A stretch of 64,000 nt of DNA from an uncultured Pelagibacteraceae bacterium (lineage in GTDB: Bacteria > Pseudomonadota > Alphaproteobacteria > Pelagibacterales > Pelagibacteraceae). A model generated the notes under the pieces. That model ran no database searches and was not told where the DNA came from. It worked only from the letters and a program-made list of their open reading frames with translations. The stretch is from positions 25,223 through 89,222 of the forward strand of contig CACBQF010000004.1 in NCBI GenBank assembly GCA_902541315.1, written 5' to 3'. The translations under genes were made by a program, and so were the position numbers. Positions 1 through 9,309 of the stretch are shown here, in pieces. The stretch's first letter is position 1; every line of letters begins with the position of its first letter.

Positions 1-428
1 AGACACTAGAAGGTTACCAAATTTCAAGGTTGGAACATTCACTCCAAAGTGCAACTAGAGCATATAAGAACGGGGAGAGTGAAGAAATGGTTGTAGCTGC
101 TTTATTACATGATATTGGAGATGAACTTGCTCCAATGAATCACTCTGAATATGCCGCTGCAATATTGAAACCCTATGTATCAGAGAGAACACATTGGATA
201 GTTGAAAAGCATGGGGAATTCCAAATGTTTTATTATGCTCATCATTTAGGTAAAGATAAAAATAAAAGAGATAAATATAAGGGACATAAATACTACCAAG
301 CAACTATAGACTTTTGTGAGAAATACGATCAAAATTCATTTGACCCCAATTATAAATCTCTTCCACTTGATTTTTTTAAACCAATGGTTAAAAAAATTTT
401 TTCAAGGAAACCATATTCATTTATTTAA
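1..428 (+). CDS. HD-domain protein, 5'-truncated at window edge (PhnZ/TmpB-like)
   Basis: The reading frame is open upstream of the listed TTG start to base 3, so the gene begins outside the window and only its C-terminal part is seen. Visible are LEHSLQSA, the HD motif LLHDIGDE, and further histidines in NHSEYAA, KHGEFQ and AHHLG. This spacing of His and Asp ligands resembles the HD-domain mixed-valent di-iron oxygenases linked to phosphonate breakdown (PhnZ/TmpB family) more than it does classic HD phosphohydrolases. No phosphonate gene is visible next to it; the next gene is gshA, 30 bases downstream. The substrate is unknown. The HD fold is confident, oxygenase versus hydrolase is not. 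Confidence 0.7.
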   Translation, partial: TLEGYQISRLEHSLQSATRAYKNGESEEMVVAALLHDIGDELAPMNHSEYAAAILKPYVSERTHWIVEKHGEFQMFYYAHHLGKDKNKRDKYKGHKYYQATIDFCEKYDQNSFDPNYKSLPLDFFKPMVKKIFSRKPYSFI

Positions 429-458
429 ATTTAAAATAAAATATTAATTGAAATTTAC

Positions 459-1754
459 ATGATTGATACAAAAGATGAGATAATTAAGTATTTTAAATCA
501 GGTTTTAAAGAATCCAAAAATTTTAAAATCGGAATTGAACATGAAAAATTTTTATTTGATAATAAAAGTAATAAAAGATTAGATTATTTAAAAACAAAAG
601 AGATGTTTTCTGCTCTTATTGAATTTGGCTGGAACCCAATTGTTGAACAAGATAACATCATAGGTCTTAATAAAGGTGGAAAAAATATCACTTTAGAACC
701 TGGTAATCAAATAGAGCTATCTGGTGATAAGCTTAATAACATTCATGAGGGTTGTGCAGAGTCTCAGGATTATTTATTCGAATTAAGACAAGTTACAAAA
801 AAACTTGGAATTAATATTGTCAGTGCTGGGTTCGATCCAATCTCGAAACTTAATGAAATACCTAATAATCCAAAGCAAAGGTATAAATTGATGACCAAGG
901 ATATGCCTTTGGGAGGTAACTTAAGTTTGGATATGATGTATAGAACTTGTGGAACTCAGATAAATTTAGACTACAGTTCAGAGGAAGATTTTATTAAAAA
1001 ATTTAAAATTGTTAATTCAATAGTCCCGATCTCAATAGCATTATTTGCTAATTCTTCTATAGTCGAAAAAAAACAAACAAGATACTTATCTTATCGATCT
1101 AAAGTTTGGCAAAATACCTCGAGAGGAGGATTACCGAAAATATTTTTTGATGATTTAGATTTTGAGAAATATGCTGATTTCATAATCAACTTTCCAATTT
1201 TATTTATTCAGGATGGATTAAAATATATTTCTGGCAAAAATTATAAATTCAGTCATTTTATGAACGGAGAAATAAATGAAATTAATAATAGACTTCCCTC
1301 TCAAAAGGATTTGTCTACTCATTTAAGCACAATATTTACAGAAAATAGATTAAAAAAATATATAGAAGTAAGATCTATGGATACTTGCGGATGGGATTGC
1401 TTGTGTTCAGGCCCAGCCTTTTTTGTTGGCATACTTTACGGAAATCTGAATGAAGTTTATGAATTAGTCTCTAAATGGGATAAAGATAAAATCATTAATG
1501 CTTATCTAGAAGCACCTCATAAAGGTTTCAATACTCAGTTAATGGGTAAAGATCTTTTTTATTGGTCATCAACTTTTTTAGACTTATCAAAAAAAGGGCT
1601 TGAAAAAAGGGACATTCTTAACAAAGGTGGTAGGAATGAAGTTATATTCTTAAACCATTTAAAAAAAATCATCAATAATAGAACAACAAATGCTGATCAT
1701 ATGATAAGTAAATTTTCTAAAAATGAAGATTTAAATGAATTATATGACAAATAA
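459..1754 (+). CDS. gshA: Glutamate-cysteine ligase (GCS2/plant-proteobacterial type)
   Basis: Makes gamma-glutamylcysteine from glutamate, cysteine and ATP, the first step of glutathione synthesis in the cytoplasm. The 431-residue length and the motif GIEHEKFLF at about residues 25-33 are typical of the GCS2 family used by alphaproteobacteria and plants; later blocks such as YMYRTCGTQINLDY-like MMYRTCGTQ and the YIEVRSMD segment also fit. The 3' end overlaps the following gshB, and the pair is followed without a gap by a DMT transporter, so the three are probably one transcript. No clear Shine-Dalgarno sequence precedes the ATG. Confidence 0.93.
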   Translation: MIDTKDEIIKYFKSGFKESKNFKIGIEHEKFLFDNKSNKRLDYLKTKEMFSALIEFGWNPIVEQDNIIGLNKGGKNITLEPGNQIELSGDKLNNIHEGCAESQDYLFELRQVTKKLGINIVSAGFDPISKLNEIPNNPKQRYKLMTKDMPLGGNLSLDMMYRTCGTQINLDYSSEEDFIKKFKIVNSIVPISIALFANSSIVEKKQTRYLSYRSKVWQNTSRGGLPKIFFDDLDFEKYADFIINFPILFIQDGLKYISGKNYKFSHFMNGEINEINNRLPSQKDLSTHLSTIFTENRLKKYIEVRSMDTCGWDCLCSGPAFFVGILYGNLNEVYELVSKWDKDKIINAYLEAPHKGFNTQLMGKDLFYWSSTFLDLSKKGLEKRDILNKGGRNEVIFLNHLKKIINNRTTNADHMISKFSKNEDLNELYDK

Positions 1755-2670
1755 AATAGTTGCTATTCAGGGAAACCATCCAACGAATCTCAACCCTTTA
1801 ACAGATACAACTATATTCTTAGCAAATGAGATACAAAAAAAAAATTATAAAATTTTCTATTATGATCCAAAAAATTTATCGATAATAAACTCAAAAGTTT
1901 TGGCAAATGGTTTTTTTATTAAATTTGAATATAAAAAAAAAAGTTTTTTTAAAATCTTAAAAAGTAAAAAATTGGATCTTTCTAAGTGTAAATTTGTATT
2001 AATTAGGCAAGATCCTCCTTTTAACCTAGAATATATTTCATCAACTTTTATTTTAGATACAATTAAGAATAATGTTAGAATTATCAATGATCCAACTTCA
2101 ATTAGAAATGTTTCTGAAAAACTTTATTCCACTAACTTTCAAAAATTTATGCCAAAAACAATATTTACTCAGGATATTCATGAAATTAGAAGTTTTTTTA
2201 ATAGAAATAAGAAAATTGTTATAAAACCAATCCACAGTTTCAGCGGCAACGATATTCATCTTATCAAAATTTTTAGATCTAAATTTATAAATAAATTTAT
2301 AAAAAAACATGGATATGTCATGTGTCAAAAATTTTTACCTCAAATAAAAAATGGCGATAAGAGGGTGTTCATAATTAATGGCAAGGTATGTGGAGCTATA
2401 TCTAGAGTTCCAAAAAAAGGCTCTTTTTTGAGTAATATGAGTAAAGGCGCTAAGCCAGTGAATATAGATTTAACGAGAAATGAGAAGAAAATATCAAATA
2501 TTGTTGGAAAAGATTTAAAAAAAAAGAACATTTTTTTTGCTGGTATCGATTTTATTGATCAAAAACTTAATGGAGATATCAATGTTACCTCTCCTACAGG
2601 GTTGAAAACATTTTACGATCTTTCAAAAATTAATCTTGCTAAAACTTTTTGGAAAGAGCTTAAAGCGTGA
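1744..2670 (+). CDS. gshB: Glutathione synthetase (ATP-grasp)
   Basis: Joins gamma-glutamylcysteine to glycine with ATP. Family landmarks are RQDPPFN near residue 85, the ATP-grasp segment KPIHSFSGND, GDKRVFIINGKV, a glycine-rich-loop equivalent SNMSKGAK, and the metal-site segment INVTSPTG near the C terminus. About 308 residues, as usual for bacterial GshB. The ORF track starts at 1735, but the second ATG at 1744 gives MTNKIVAIQG, closer to family N termini; it still overlaps the gshA stop by 11 bases, suggesting translational coupling. The stop overlaps the GTG of the next gene. Confidence 0.93.
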   Translation: MTNKIVAIQGNHPTNLNPLTDTTIFLANEIQKKNYKIFYYDPKNLSIINSKVLANGFFIKFEYKKKSFFKILKSKKLDLSKCKFVLIRQDPPFNLEYISSTFILDTIKNNVRIINDPTSIRNVSEKLYSTNFQKFMPKTIFTQDIHEIRSFFNRNKKIVIKPIHSFSGNDIHLIKIFRSKFINKFIKKHGYVMCQKFLPQIKNGDKRVFIINGKVCGAISRVPKKGSFLSNMSKGAKPVNIDLTRNEKKISNIVGKDLKKKNIFFAGIDFIDQKLNGDINVTSPTGLKTFYDLSKINLAKTFWKELKA

Positions 2671-3527
2671 AAAGTTTGACAGATCAGCAAAAAGGCTCTT
2701 TGCTTGCTTTTGTAGCTGTAATGTTTATAACACCAGATTCGTTATTTATAAGACTTTCAAATCTTGATACTTGGGGCCTAGTTTTTTATAGAGGTATCAT
2801 ACCTTTTTTCACAGTTTTTTTTGGAATGTTGTTAATTTACAAATTAAATTTTTTTAAGATTCTTTTTAATTCTGGTTTTCACGGAATAATTTATATCGCA
2901 ACTTTTAGTATAACTAATATAACTTTTGTTGTTTCAATTCAAAATACGAATGTTGCAAATACCCTTGTTATGATCGCTACTGCACCAATGTTATCTGCAA
3001 TTCTTGGCGCTATTTTTTTAAAAGAACCGCCTGATCGCAAAACATTTATTTCTATAATAATTACTTTTATCGCAATATTTTACATTTTTTTTGACTCTTT
3101 AAAGGTTGGAAATTTTTATGGAGATATTTTAGGTTTTGTAACTGCTCTTGGTTTGGCTGTAGGCGCTATAACAATTAGATCTGCTAAAACAAAAAACTTA
3201 GTGCCTGCAGCTGTAATAGGTAAATTATTTGTTGCTTCTTTTGCCTTATTTTTTATTGAGAGTTTTACACTTAAAGATAAAGATTTATTTATTGTCCCCC
3301 TAATGTGTATTTTGTGTGTTGCAATACCATTTGTACTAGTGACTATAGCCCCAAGATTTATACCTGCAGCTGAAGTTAATCTTTTTTTTCTACTAGAGAC
3401 TATTATTGGCCCTATTTGGGTCTGGGTTATTATCAATGAGCAACCTAGTGTAGAAACACTCCAGGGTGGAGCAGTTATAATTACTACCATTGCAATACAT
3501 TCATTTTTAAAATTAAGAAAAAATTAA
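2667..3527 (+). CDS. DMT-superfamily transporter, EamA family
   Basis: A 286-residue membrane protein with about ten hydrophobic segments arranged as two EamA repeats; the second repeat includes the typical proline/acidic stretch VTIAPRFIPAAEVNLFFLLE near the end of the protein. The GTG start overlaps the gshB stop in a GTGA arrangement, so it is very likely translated with gshAB. EamA proteins are mostly exporters of amino acids or related metabolites; the coupling to glutathione synthesis suggests a thiol or gamma-glutamyl substrate, but this is inference. There are two other EamA genes in the window (8404 and 24880). Confidence 0.88.
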   Translation: MKSLTDQQKGSLLAFVAVMFITPDSLFIRLSNLDTWGLVFYRGIIPFFTVFFGMLLIYKLNFFKILFNSGFHGIIYIATFSITNITFVVSIQNTNVANTLVMIATAPMLSAILGAIFLKEPPDRKTFISIIITFIAIFYIFFDSLKVGNFYGDILGFVTALGLAVGAITIRSAKTKNLVPAAVIGKLFVASFALFFIESFTLKDKDLFIVPLMCILCVAIPFVLVTIAPRFIPAAEVNLFFLLETIIGPIWVWVIINEQPSVETLQGGAVIITTIAIHSFLKLRKN

Positions 3528-3583
3528 ACTTGTCACAATTAAGACTTGATTTAATAATACATCGCGAATAGTTACAGCTTCTT

Positions 3584-4939
3584 ATGAACAAAGTTTTAAA
3601 AAATTCTTGGGCACTATTTTTAGGTATGGGATGTATTATGATGGCCTACGGTTTTCAGGGTTCTCTCCTAGGTGTAAGAGCAGTACAAGAAGAATTTAGC
3701 TTAACCTCGACTGGTTTCATGATGTCAGGATATTTTGTTGGCTATTTTATAGGTGCAGCAACAATTCCTAATATTATATCTAGAGTCGGACATATAAGAG
3801 TTTTTGCGGCATTTGCATCATTATCATCTTTGGTCATTTTGGTTCACTCGATAATTGTCAATCCTTTGGTGTGGTTTTTTTTAAGAGTTCTGACTGGGAT
3901 AAGCATGGTTTGTATCTATACAGTTGCTGAAAGCTGGCTTAACGATAGATCAAGTAACAAAAATAGAGGAAGTGTATTGTCTATCTACATGGTCATACTT
4001 TATGGTACAATGGGAATTGGGATGTTTTTACTAAACTTTAGCAGTCCTCTAAATTTCCAGCCTTTTATTCTAGTTTCTGTAATTACATCAGTTGCTTTAA
4101 TTCCTATTTTGCTAACTAAAAAGAAACCACCAACATTTAAAAGAATTAAAGTAATGACACTCAAAGATCTCTATCAATCATCTCCTTTTGGAATGGTAAG
4201 CTCTTTTTTTTACGGAACTATACAAGCTGCACTTTTTACTTTATTAGCCGTGTACGCAACCTCAATGAATTTTACAATATTAGAGATTTCAATTGTTACG
4301 TTTCTTCTAGCAATATCTGGAGCTATTTCTCAATTTCCGGTTGGAAAAATTTCAGATATGTATGATCGAAGAAAAGTAATTGTTTTTGCTACTTTTGGTG
4401 CGGCGGCTTTTGCAATTATAACAATTTTAGTTACTAGACAGATGTATTTACCAGGTGGACTTGCTACAAGTAAAACCTGGTTCTATATTTTCTTGGTTCT
4501 TTTTTCTTTTTGTAGTTTACCAATATTTTCTTTAATTTTAGCTCACACTAATGATTTTATACCAAAAGAAAAATTTGTAGCTGCTGGTGCAGGTCTTCAA
4601 TTTGTATTTGGTTTGGGTGCAATGAGTGGTCCATTTTTATGCTCAATATTTATGGATTTGGTCGGTCCTAATGGATTTTTTGTTTTTTTATTTTTTTTTC
4701 ATTCAGTAATTGGTTTTTTTGGGATGTATAGAATGAAAGTAAGAAAAACTGTTGAAAATCCTGACTCTCATTTTGTAGCGATGCCCCAAACAATTACACC
4801 AGCTGGAATTGAGCTAAATCCATCGACAGAACACATTGAAGAGCCTTATTCTGATAAGGTAAAGGAAATACTTGAAAGAAAAGGCGTAAAATATAAAAAA
4901 GAGTATAAACAAGTTAAAACAGATAGTGAACTAAATTGA
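3584..4939 (+). CDS. MFS transporter, YcaD-like
   Basis: A 451-residue polytopic membrane protein. The N-terminal half has the MFS pattern, with MMSGYFVGYFIGAATIPNII in the early helices and LNDRSSNKNRGSVLS between helices; the second half repeats FPVGKISDMYDRRKVIV, the classic inter-helix MFS loop motif. About 12 transmembrane segments followed by a hydrophilic tail of some 50 residues. It most resembles the YcaD subgroup of uncharacterised MFS proteins. It stands 56 bases after the DMT gene and could share its transcript. Substrate unknown. Confidence 0.87.
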   Translation: MNKVLKNSWALFLGMGCIMMAYGFQGSLLGVRAVQEEFSLTSTGFMMSGYFVGYFIGAATIPNIISRVGHIRVFAAFASLSSLVILVHSIIVNPLVWFFLRVLTGISMVCIYTVAESWLNDRSSNKNRGSVLSIYMVILYGTMGIGMFLLNFSSPLNFQPFILVSVITSVALIPILLTKKKPPTFKRIKVMTLKDLYQSSPFGMVSSFFYGTIQAALFTLLAVYATSMNFTILEISIVTFLLAISGAISQFPVGKISDMYDRRKVIVFATFGAAAFAIITILVTRQMYLPGGLATSKTWFYIFLVLFSFCSLPIFSLILAHTNDFIPKEKFVAAGAGLQFVFGLGAMSGPFLCSIFMDLVGPNGFFVFLFFFHSVIGFFGMYRMKVRKTVENPDSHFVAMPQTITPAGIELNPSTEHIEEPYSDKVKEILERKGVKYKKEYKQVKTDSELN

Positions 4940-5043
4940 TTATCCCTTTCAGGTTGTAGCTTTAAAAGCCTAATTTAAATAACATTTTTTAAAATTTTTT
5001 ATTGAATAATAATTATTTCTCTAGTGAAATAATGTTTTTATAA

Positions 5044-5778
5044 ATGAAAACAAAAAAAAAAATTCGAACTAGAACAAGCAAACAAAAGCATGGACTTTCA
5101 AGGATTGCTTCCTTTACTACAAAATCTATTACCTCTGCAATATCAAATTATAAAAAAAATAAAGAACAAAACAAAATTAGGGCAATAAAATTACAAAAAC
5201 TTGAGGAAAGAACTTCACTTTTAAAAGAAAAAAAAGATTTAAAAGCCTGGGAAGACAAATTAATCAAAGAAAGTAATAAACTAAAAGTAAGTGAAGATGA
5301 AGTTAGATTAAAAGAAAAAGAAATAAAACTTAAAGATGAAAAACAAAAAATTGAGGGTGAAAGATTGGTAAGAAAAGATGAGGAATTGGTTTTGGTAGCA
5401 AAAGAGTTGAGAGAGAAAGAAAAACAATTAAAAATTAGAGAAGAAGAACAAAATAGAAAAGATATAGACTTAAAAGTGAGAGAAGATGAGTTACATCAAA
5501 GAGATCTTAGAGAACAAAGACGTAAAAATAGAGAATTAAAAAAATTGAGAGAAGAAATAGATAAAGAGAAAGAAGTTGAATATATAAAAATTAGGGAGTG
5601 GGAAGAGAAATTTGATAAAGAACAAAAACTAAAAGAACAAGAAGAGATGAGAAGAGAACAAAAGTTATTGCAAAAAGAGATGGAAAGACGTGCTAAATTT
5701 GGCAATTTAGATGATAATACTGAAAGTTCTTTGAGCCAATTAGAAAAATTTAGTATCGATAAATCAAAAGAAAATTAA
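5044..5778 (+). CDS. Uncharacterised highly charged coiled-coil protein
   Basis: I do not recognise a family. The 244-residue product starts with a basic segment (KTKKKIRTRTSKQKHG), then a short polar region, and from about residue 45 to 220 is almost entirely Lys/Glu/Arg with regularly spaced Leu/Ile, as expected for one long alpha-helical coiled coil; it ends in a short acidic, Ser-rich tail. There is no signal peptide or membrane segment, so it is probably cytoplasmic. It is flanked by intergenic gaps of about 104 and 73 bases, so it is likely its own transcript. A structural or nucleoid-associated role is possible because of the basic N terminus, but that is speculation. Confidence 0.72.
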   Translation: MKTKKKIRTRTSKQKHGLSRIASFTTKSITSAISNYKKNKEQNKIRAIKLQKLEERTSLLKEKKDLKAWEDKLIKESNKLKVSEDEVRLKEKEIKLKDEKQKIEGERLVRKDEELVLVAKELREKEKQLKIREEEQNRKDIDLKVREDELHQRDLREQRRKNRELKKLREEIDKEKEVEYIKIREWEEKFDKEQKLKEQEEMRREQKLLQKEMERRAKFGNLDDNTESSLSQLEKFSIDKSKEN

Positions 5779-5851
5779 CAAATCTTTTAATCCTAAGACA
5801 TTTAGTTTAAAATTTGCTAATTTATAATTAATATAATTTATAAAATCTTAA

Positions 5852-7225
5852 ATGAATAAGTTTACATTTATAAATCATGCAAGCTATATAGTCGAAACAG
5901 TAAATTCTATTTTACTTGTCGACCCATGGGTTGAAGGATATGCTTTTGATAAAGGTTGGGCTCTATTAGACAAGTCAACTTCAAATGAAGATTTAATTGA
6001 TTTTATAAATAACAAAATGAAAACTATCTATATATGGTTGTCTCATGAACATTCAGATCATTTTTCAATACCATTTTTGATGCTTCTTAAGAAAAAAAAT
6101 GTAAAAGCAAAATTTTTATTTCAAAAAACTTTGGATGGAAGAGTTTCTGAATTTATCAGAAAAATTGGATTTGAAGTGTTCGAGTCTAATGATAAAAAAA
6201 TAAGTATTGATCCTGAACTGTCAATAGTTATTTTTCCATTTGCTGGTGGAGACTCATATTGCTTAACTATCTTAAGAGAATGTTCAATATTGAATTTAAA
6301 CGATTGTGTAATTAACGACGAAATTGCTCTCAATCGTGTAATAACTAATGTTAATAAGTATACCTCAAAAATAGATTTGTTATTAACTCAATTTGGATAT
6401 GCAAACTGGATTGGTAATGATAACGAATCAGAATTACGTGTTTCAAGTGCAACCGAAAAATTATCACGAATAAAATTACAAGTTGAAGGTCTTCAACCTA
6501 AAAATCTTCTGCCATTCGCGTCTTTTATCTATTTTTGTGATAAGGAAAATTTTCATATCAATGATTGTCAAAATACTCCAAAAAATGTTGAAAAACTTTT
6601 TAAAAATAACAACTTTGAATGTAACTTAATTGTTTTAAAACCAATGGATCAGTTAAAGTTATCTGATGAACTTTCAATCCAATCTAAACTATTAAATGGA
6701 CCAAATATAATGTATTGGGAAAGTCTAGCTAAGAATATAAAACCTGAATTAATAAATAAATCTTTATATACACAAATAGATATTATTAATGAATACGAAA
6801 ATTACCGTAAAAAAATTTTTCAAGCTTTCTTATTTGCTCCAAATTTATTAGAAAGATTTAATTTTTTAGTTCCAATAGATATATATATAAACGATTTAGA
6901 TATTATTTTTTCGATGTCATATACTAGAAAATTAATTGTAAAAAAAGGAAAAATTAACGATGCAGATTTAAGTTTATCTTCATCTACAATGATGTTTATT
7001 TTAAAAAATGAATATGGATCTAATACTGCTCATGTAAATGGAAAATTTTATCGTTTAAAATTTGACGGTGTAAAGAAGTTTATGAGGCATTTTAGTCCTC
7101 AAGAGTATATGAAAATGGGTTATGGATTAAATCGCCCTTTCATTACATTTAAAAACGTATTTGGTAAATTAATTAGTAAGTTTTTTAATAAAAACTGGAC
7201 TATAAATCCTAGCTCCGAAAATTAA
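5852..7225 (+). CDS. Metallo-beta-lactamase-fold protein of unknown function
   Basis: A 457-residue protein whose N-terminal part is a metallo-beta-lactamase fold: NHASYIVET and LLVDPWVEG in the first beta strands, then the zinc-binding HEHSDH at residues 65-70. The general layout resembles UlaG-like lactonases and the hydrolase half of CMP-sialic-acid hydroxylase-type proteins. The C-terminal 200 residues are not a motif I recognise. No signal peptide. It faces the amidinotransferase gene tail to tail with a 17-base gap. Probably a hydrolase on an unknown small or sugar-linked substrate. Confidence 0.65.
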   Translation: MNKFTFINHASYIVETVNSILLVDPWVEGYAFDKGWALLDKSTSNEDLIDFINNKMKTIYIWLSHEHSDHFSIPFLMLLKKKNVKAKFLFQKTLDGRVSEFIRKIGFEVFESNDKKISIDPELSIVIFPFAGGDSYCLTILRECSILNLNDCVINDEIALNRVITNVNKYTSKIDLLLTQFGYANWIGNDNESELRVSSATEKLSRIKLQVEGLQPKNLLPFASFIYFCDKENFHINDCQNTPKNVEKLFKNNNFECNLIVLKPMDQLKLSDELSIQSKLLNGPNIMYWESLAKNIKPELINKSLYTQIDIINEYENYRKKIFQAFLFAPNLLERFNFLVPIDIYINDLDIIFSMSYTRKLIVKKGKINDADLSLSSSTMMFILKNEYGSNTAHVNGKFYRLKFDGVKKFMRHFSPQEYMKMGYGLNRPFITFKNVFGKLISKFFNKNWTINPSSEN

Positions 7226-7242
7226 TTCATTAACTTTAACAT

Positions 7243-8358
7243 TTATTGGTTAGGAAAATAGTCTTTTAAGTCACCTTTTCTATAAACATCTGCTGTACTA
7301 CAGTGAAGTCCACCCCCAAATGCATATGCATCTCTTAAATCAATCGGAATAACTTCCATCCCTAATTTATCAAGTTGCTCTGCTTGATATTTTTCGCTTT
7401 TTTCTACACAGACTGTTTTTGGATCTAAAACTAATACATTCATTGAGAGCCAAACTGAGGAGTAACAAAGAGGTGGTGGTTCATTGTGTGCCGGTTGAGC
7501 AGCATCAATTATTTCCCATCCATTTTTTTCAAAAAGTTTTCTTTGCTCCTTTGGTAATCTTCTTTGAGGGTTATTGATTATTAATCCTTCTTTAATCGGG
7601 GTAAAAGTAGCGTCTATGTGTATTGGGTATGGGTCCCCCGGAAAGTTTACAGCGTGAACTCTATGGTCTTTATAATGTCTCTTCAGCCAATCTATACCTT
7701 TTAAATTTGTAGTAAATCCATGTTGAACTATTAAATCTTTTCCAAATCTCAAAACATCTGCAGCGTCAAATAAAGGTTCCTCCTCAGTTGTTACAAAAAA
7801 TTTTTCTTCAGTCCATTGAAGTCTTTTTTCTATACCGATTTTGTCTGATAAATAATCTTTTCTATAATCAGCATCAGTCAATCTTGGCTTAGGTGCAGAC
7901 TCATGTCTCATATTTGAGTCTTCCTCATAATAACTTTTTAAAAGAGGTCGATAACATAAATACTCAAACCATCTGCATCTATAGCTCATCGTAGCTTCTA
8001 AGATTTCATTTCCTACTGTAAGAAGAACATCTCTCGGTGGCATACATCCAAACATCGTTTCTGTTTTCCAATCTGGTGTAGAAATTTTTTGATTAAAATT
8101 AATTGGCTCTGGTCTATCAACTTTGATTCCACGTTTTTCTAAAATTTTTGAAAAATTATCTAAAAGTTCATTTGCTTTATCGACAGTATCTTTTGTTCTT
8201 GGACCAAATTTTCCTCTCATGTCCGAGTCCTCTGGAACTTTTGCGTCTAAAGCGGGTTCGGGTGCAGGTATACAAGTACCATCTGCCCTACCCACTATTA
8301 CATGTTTCAATGGATCCCACTCATTCCAACTACTAACTACTGTTTTTTTTTTATCCAT
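7243..8358 (-). CDS. Glycine amidinotransferase-like enzyme (AGAT family)
   Basis: A 371-residue guanidino-group-modifying enzyme. It starts with SSWNEWDPLKHVIVGRAD, typical of arginine:glycine amidinotransferases. The catalytic triad can be read as Asp in FDAADVLRFG, His in PIHIDATFTP and Cys in GGGLHCSTAD near the C terminus. Known members transfer the amidino group of arginine to glycine, giving guanidinoacetate and ornithine; bacterial relatives also use other acceptors, so the acceptor here is not certain. The gene ends 17 bases from the convergent metallo-hydrolase, and a DMT transporter lies downstream of its start on the same strand. Confidence 0.85.
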   Translation of the reverse strand: MDKKKTVVSSWNEWDPLKHVIVGRADGTCIPAPEPALDAKVPEDSDMRGKFGPRTKDTVDKANELLDNFSKILEKRGIKVDRPEPINFNQKISTPDWKTETMFGCMPPRDVLLTVGNEILEATMSYRCRWFEYLCYRPLLKSYYEEDSNMRHESAPKPRLTDADYRKDYLSDKIGIEKRLQWTEEKFFVTTEEEPLFDAADVLRFGKDLIVQHGFTTNLKGIDWLKRHYKDHRVHAVNFPGDPYPIHIDATFTPIKEGLIINNPQRRLPKEQRKLFEKNGWEIIDAAQPAHNEPPPLCYSSVWLSMNVLVLDPKTVCVEKSEKYQAEQLDKLGMEVIPIDLRDAYAFGGGLHCSTADVYRKGDLKDYFPNQ

Positions 8359-8403
8359 TTCATCAAATAAATAGTGATTAAAATTTTTTTTTTCAATGAA
8401 ATT

Positions 8404-9309
8404 TTAATTTAATGCTATGTATCTTTTATTCCATCTCATTATCAAACTGTAATAAAAAAGAGAGATAAAAAGGAAAAATCCGCCAACTATTGTATTTGTA
8501 TTAGGCACCTCATTAATTCCAAATAAAGGAAGCCATACCCAAAAAATTCCACCAATTACTTCGGTCAATGATAATAAAGTTAACTCCGCTGCAGGAATTG
8601 CTTTTGATCCAATTGCATATAAAATCATTCCTATACACACCAAAGTTCCATGTAGCGAGAACAATGATGAGTTATAACTTGTTGAAAAAAACGGTTGGTT
8701 TTTGAGGAATATTACTGAGGCTGCTATAACAAAACAAAACAAACCAGCAATAGCTACTGTAGTAAACTTAGGTGTTTCTTTTCTCCATCTCAAAGTCACA
8801 GAAAATATTGAAAAACCAATAGAAGAGGTAATACCAAAAATAAATCCTACAATCGAATTTTTCTCACTATTTCCAACAGCCATAATTATTATTCCTATAG
8901 TAGCAATAATTATTGAAACCCATACATTTAAGCTAATTTTTTCCTTTAAAAAGAGGAATGCAAGTAGAGCAGTAAAAAATGGCATTGCAGCCAAGCATAG
9001 TAAAGTGATAGCCGCGCTAGTATTTGTAATAGAGTAAATAAACGAAATCATTGCTACGCCTAATCCACAACCACCAATCAATCCTGATTGACCTACTTTT
9101 TTATAATTTTTATAAAAATTTTTACCTTCTTCAAAATATAAATAAAGATTCAAAAGAATAAAAATTGTTAAACCACGTCCAAAGATATACTGCCACGGCA
9201 CTAAGTTAGGATCATCCATATATCTTACTACTAACGGACCAAATGACCAGATAAGACCAGCAAATAATACAATAGGTATTGCTATTTTATCATTTTTAAG
9301 TTCTATCAT
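8404..9309 (-). CDS. DMT-superfamily transporter, EamA family
   Basis: A 301-residue protein with about ten hydrophobic helices in two EamA repeats; LFAGLIWSFGPLVVRYM opens the first repeat and AIGSKAIPAAELTLLSLTEVI marks the second. On the minus strand it is transcribed before the amidinotransferase, with a 45-base gap, so the two may be co-transcribed; a role in moving arginine, glycine or a guanidino product would fit that context but cannot be shown. It is divergent from the Fe-S scaffold gene across 142 bases. Confidence 0.87.
   Translation of the reverse strand: MIELKNDKIAIPIVLFAGLIWSFGPLVVRYMDDPNLVPWQYIFGRGLTIFILLNLYLYFEEGKNFYKNYKKVGQSGLIGGCGLGVAMISFIYSITNTSAAITLLCLAAMPFFTALLAFLFLKEKISLNVWVSIIIATIGIIIMAVGNSEKNSIVGFIFGITSSIGFSIFSVTLRWRKETPKFTTVAIAGLFCFVIAASVIFLKNQPFFSTSYNSSLFSLHGTLVCIGMILYAIGSKAIPAAELTLLSLTEVIGGIFWVWLPLFGINEVPNTNTIVGGFFLFISLFYYSLIMRWNKRYIALN

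Noticed and set aside
3116-3490. 124-residue minus-strand ORF
   Set aside because: Antisense to the first EamA gene; composition reflects the complement of transmembrane codons.
4940-5043. Small inverted repeat gctttaaaagc after the MFS gene
   Set aside because: Only 4-5 bp with a too-short loop; no U-tract; not a convincing terminator.
8359-8403. A/T-rich tract with aaatttt repeats between amidinotransferase and DMT genes
   Set aside because: Simple low-complexity sequence with no stable stem or motif.
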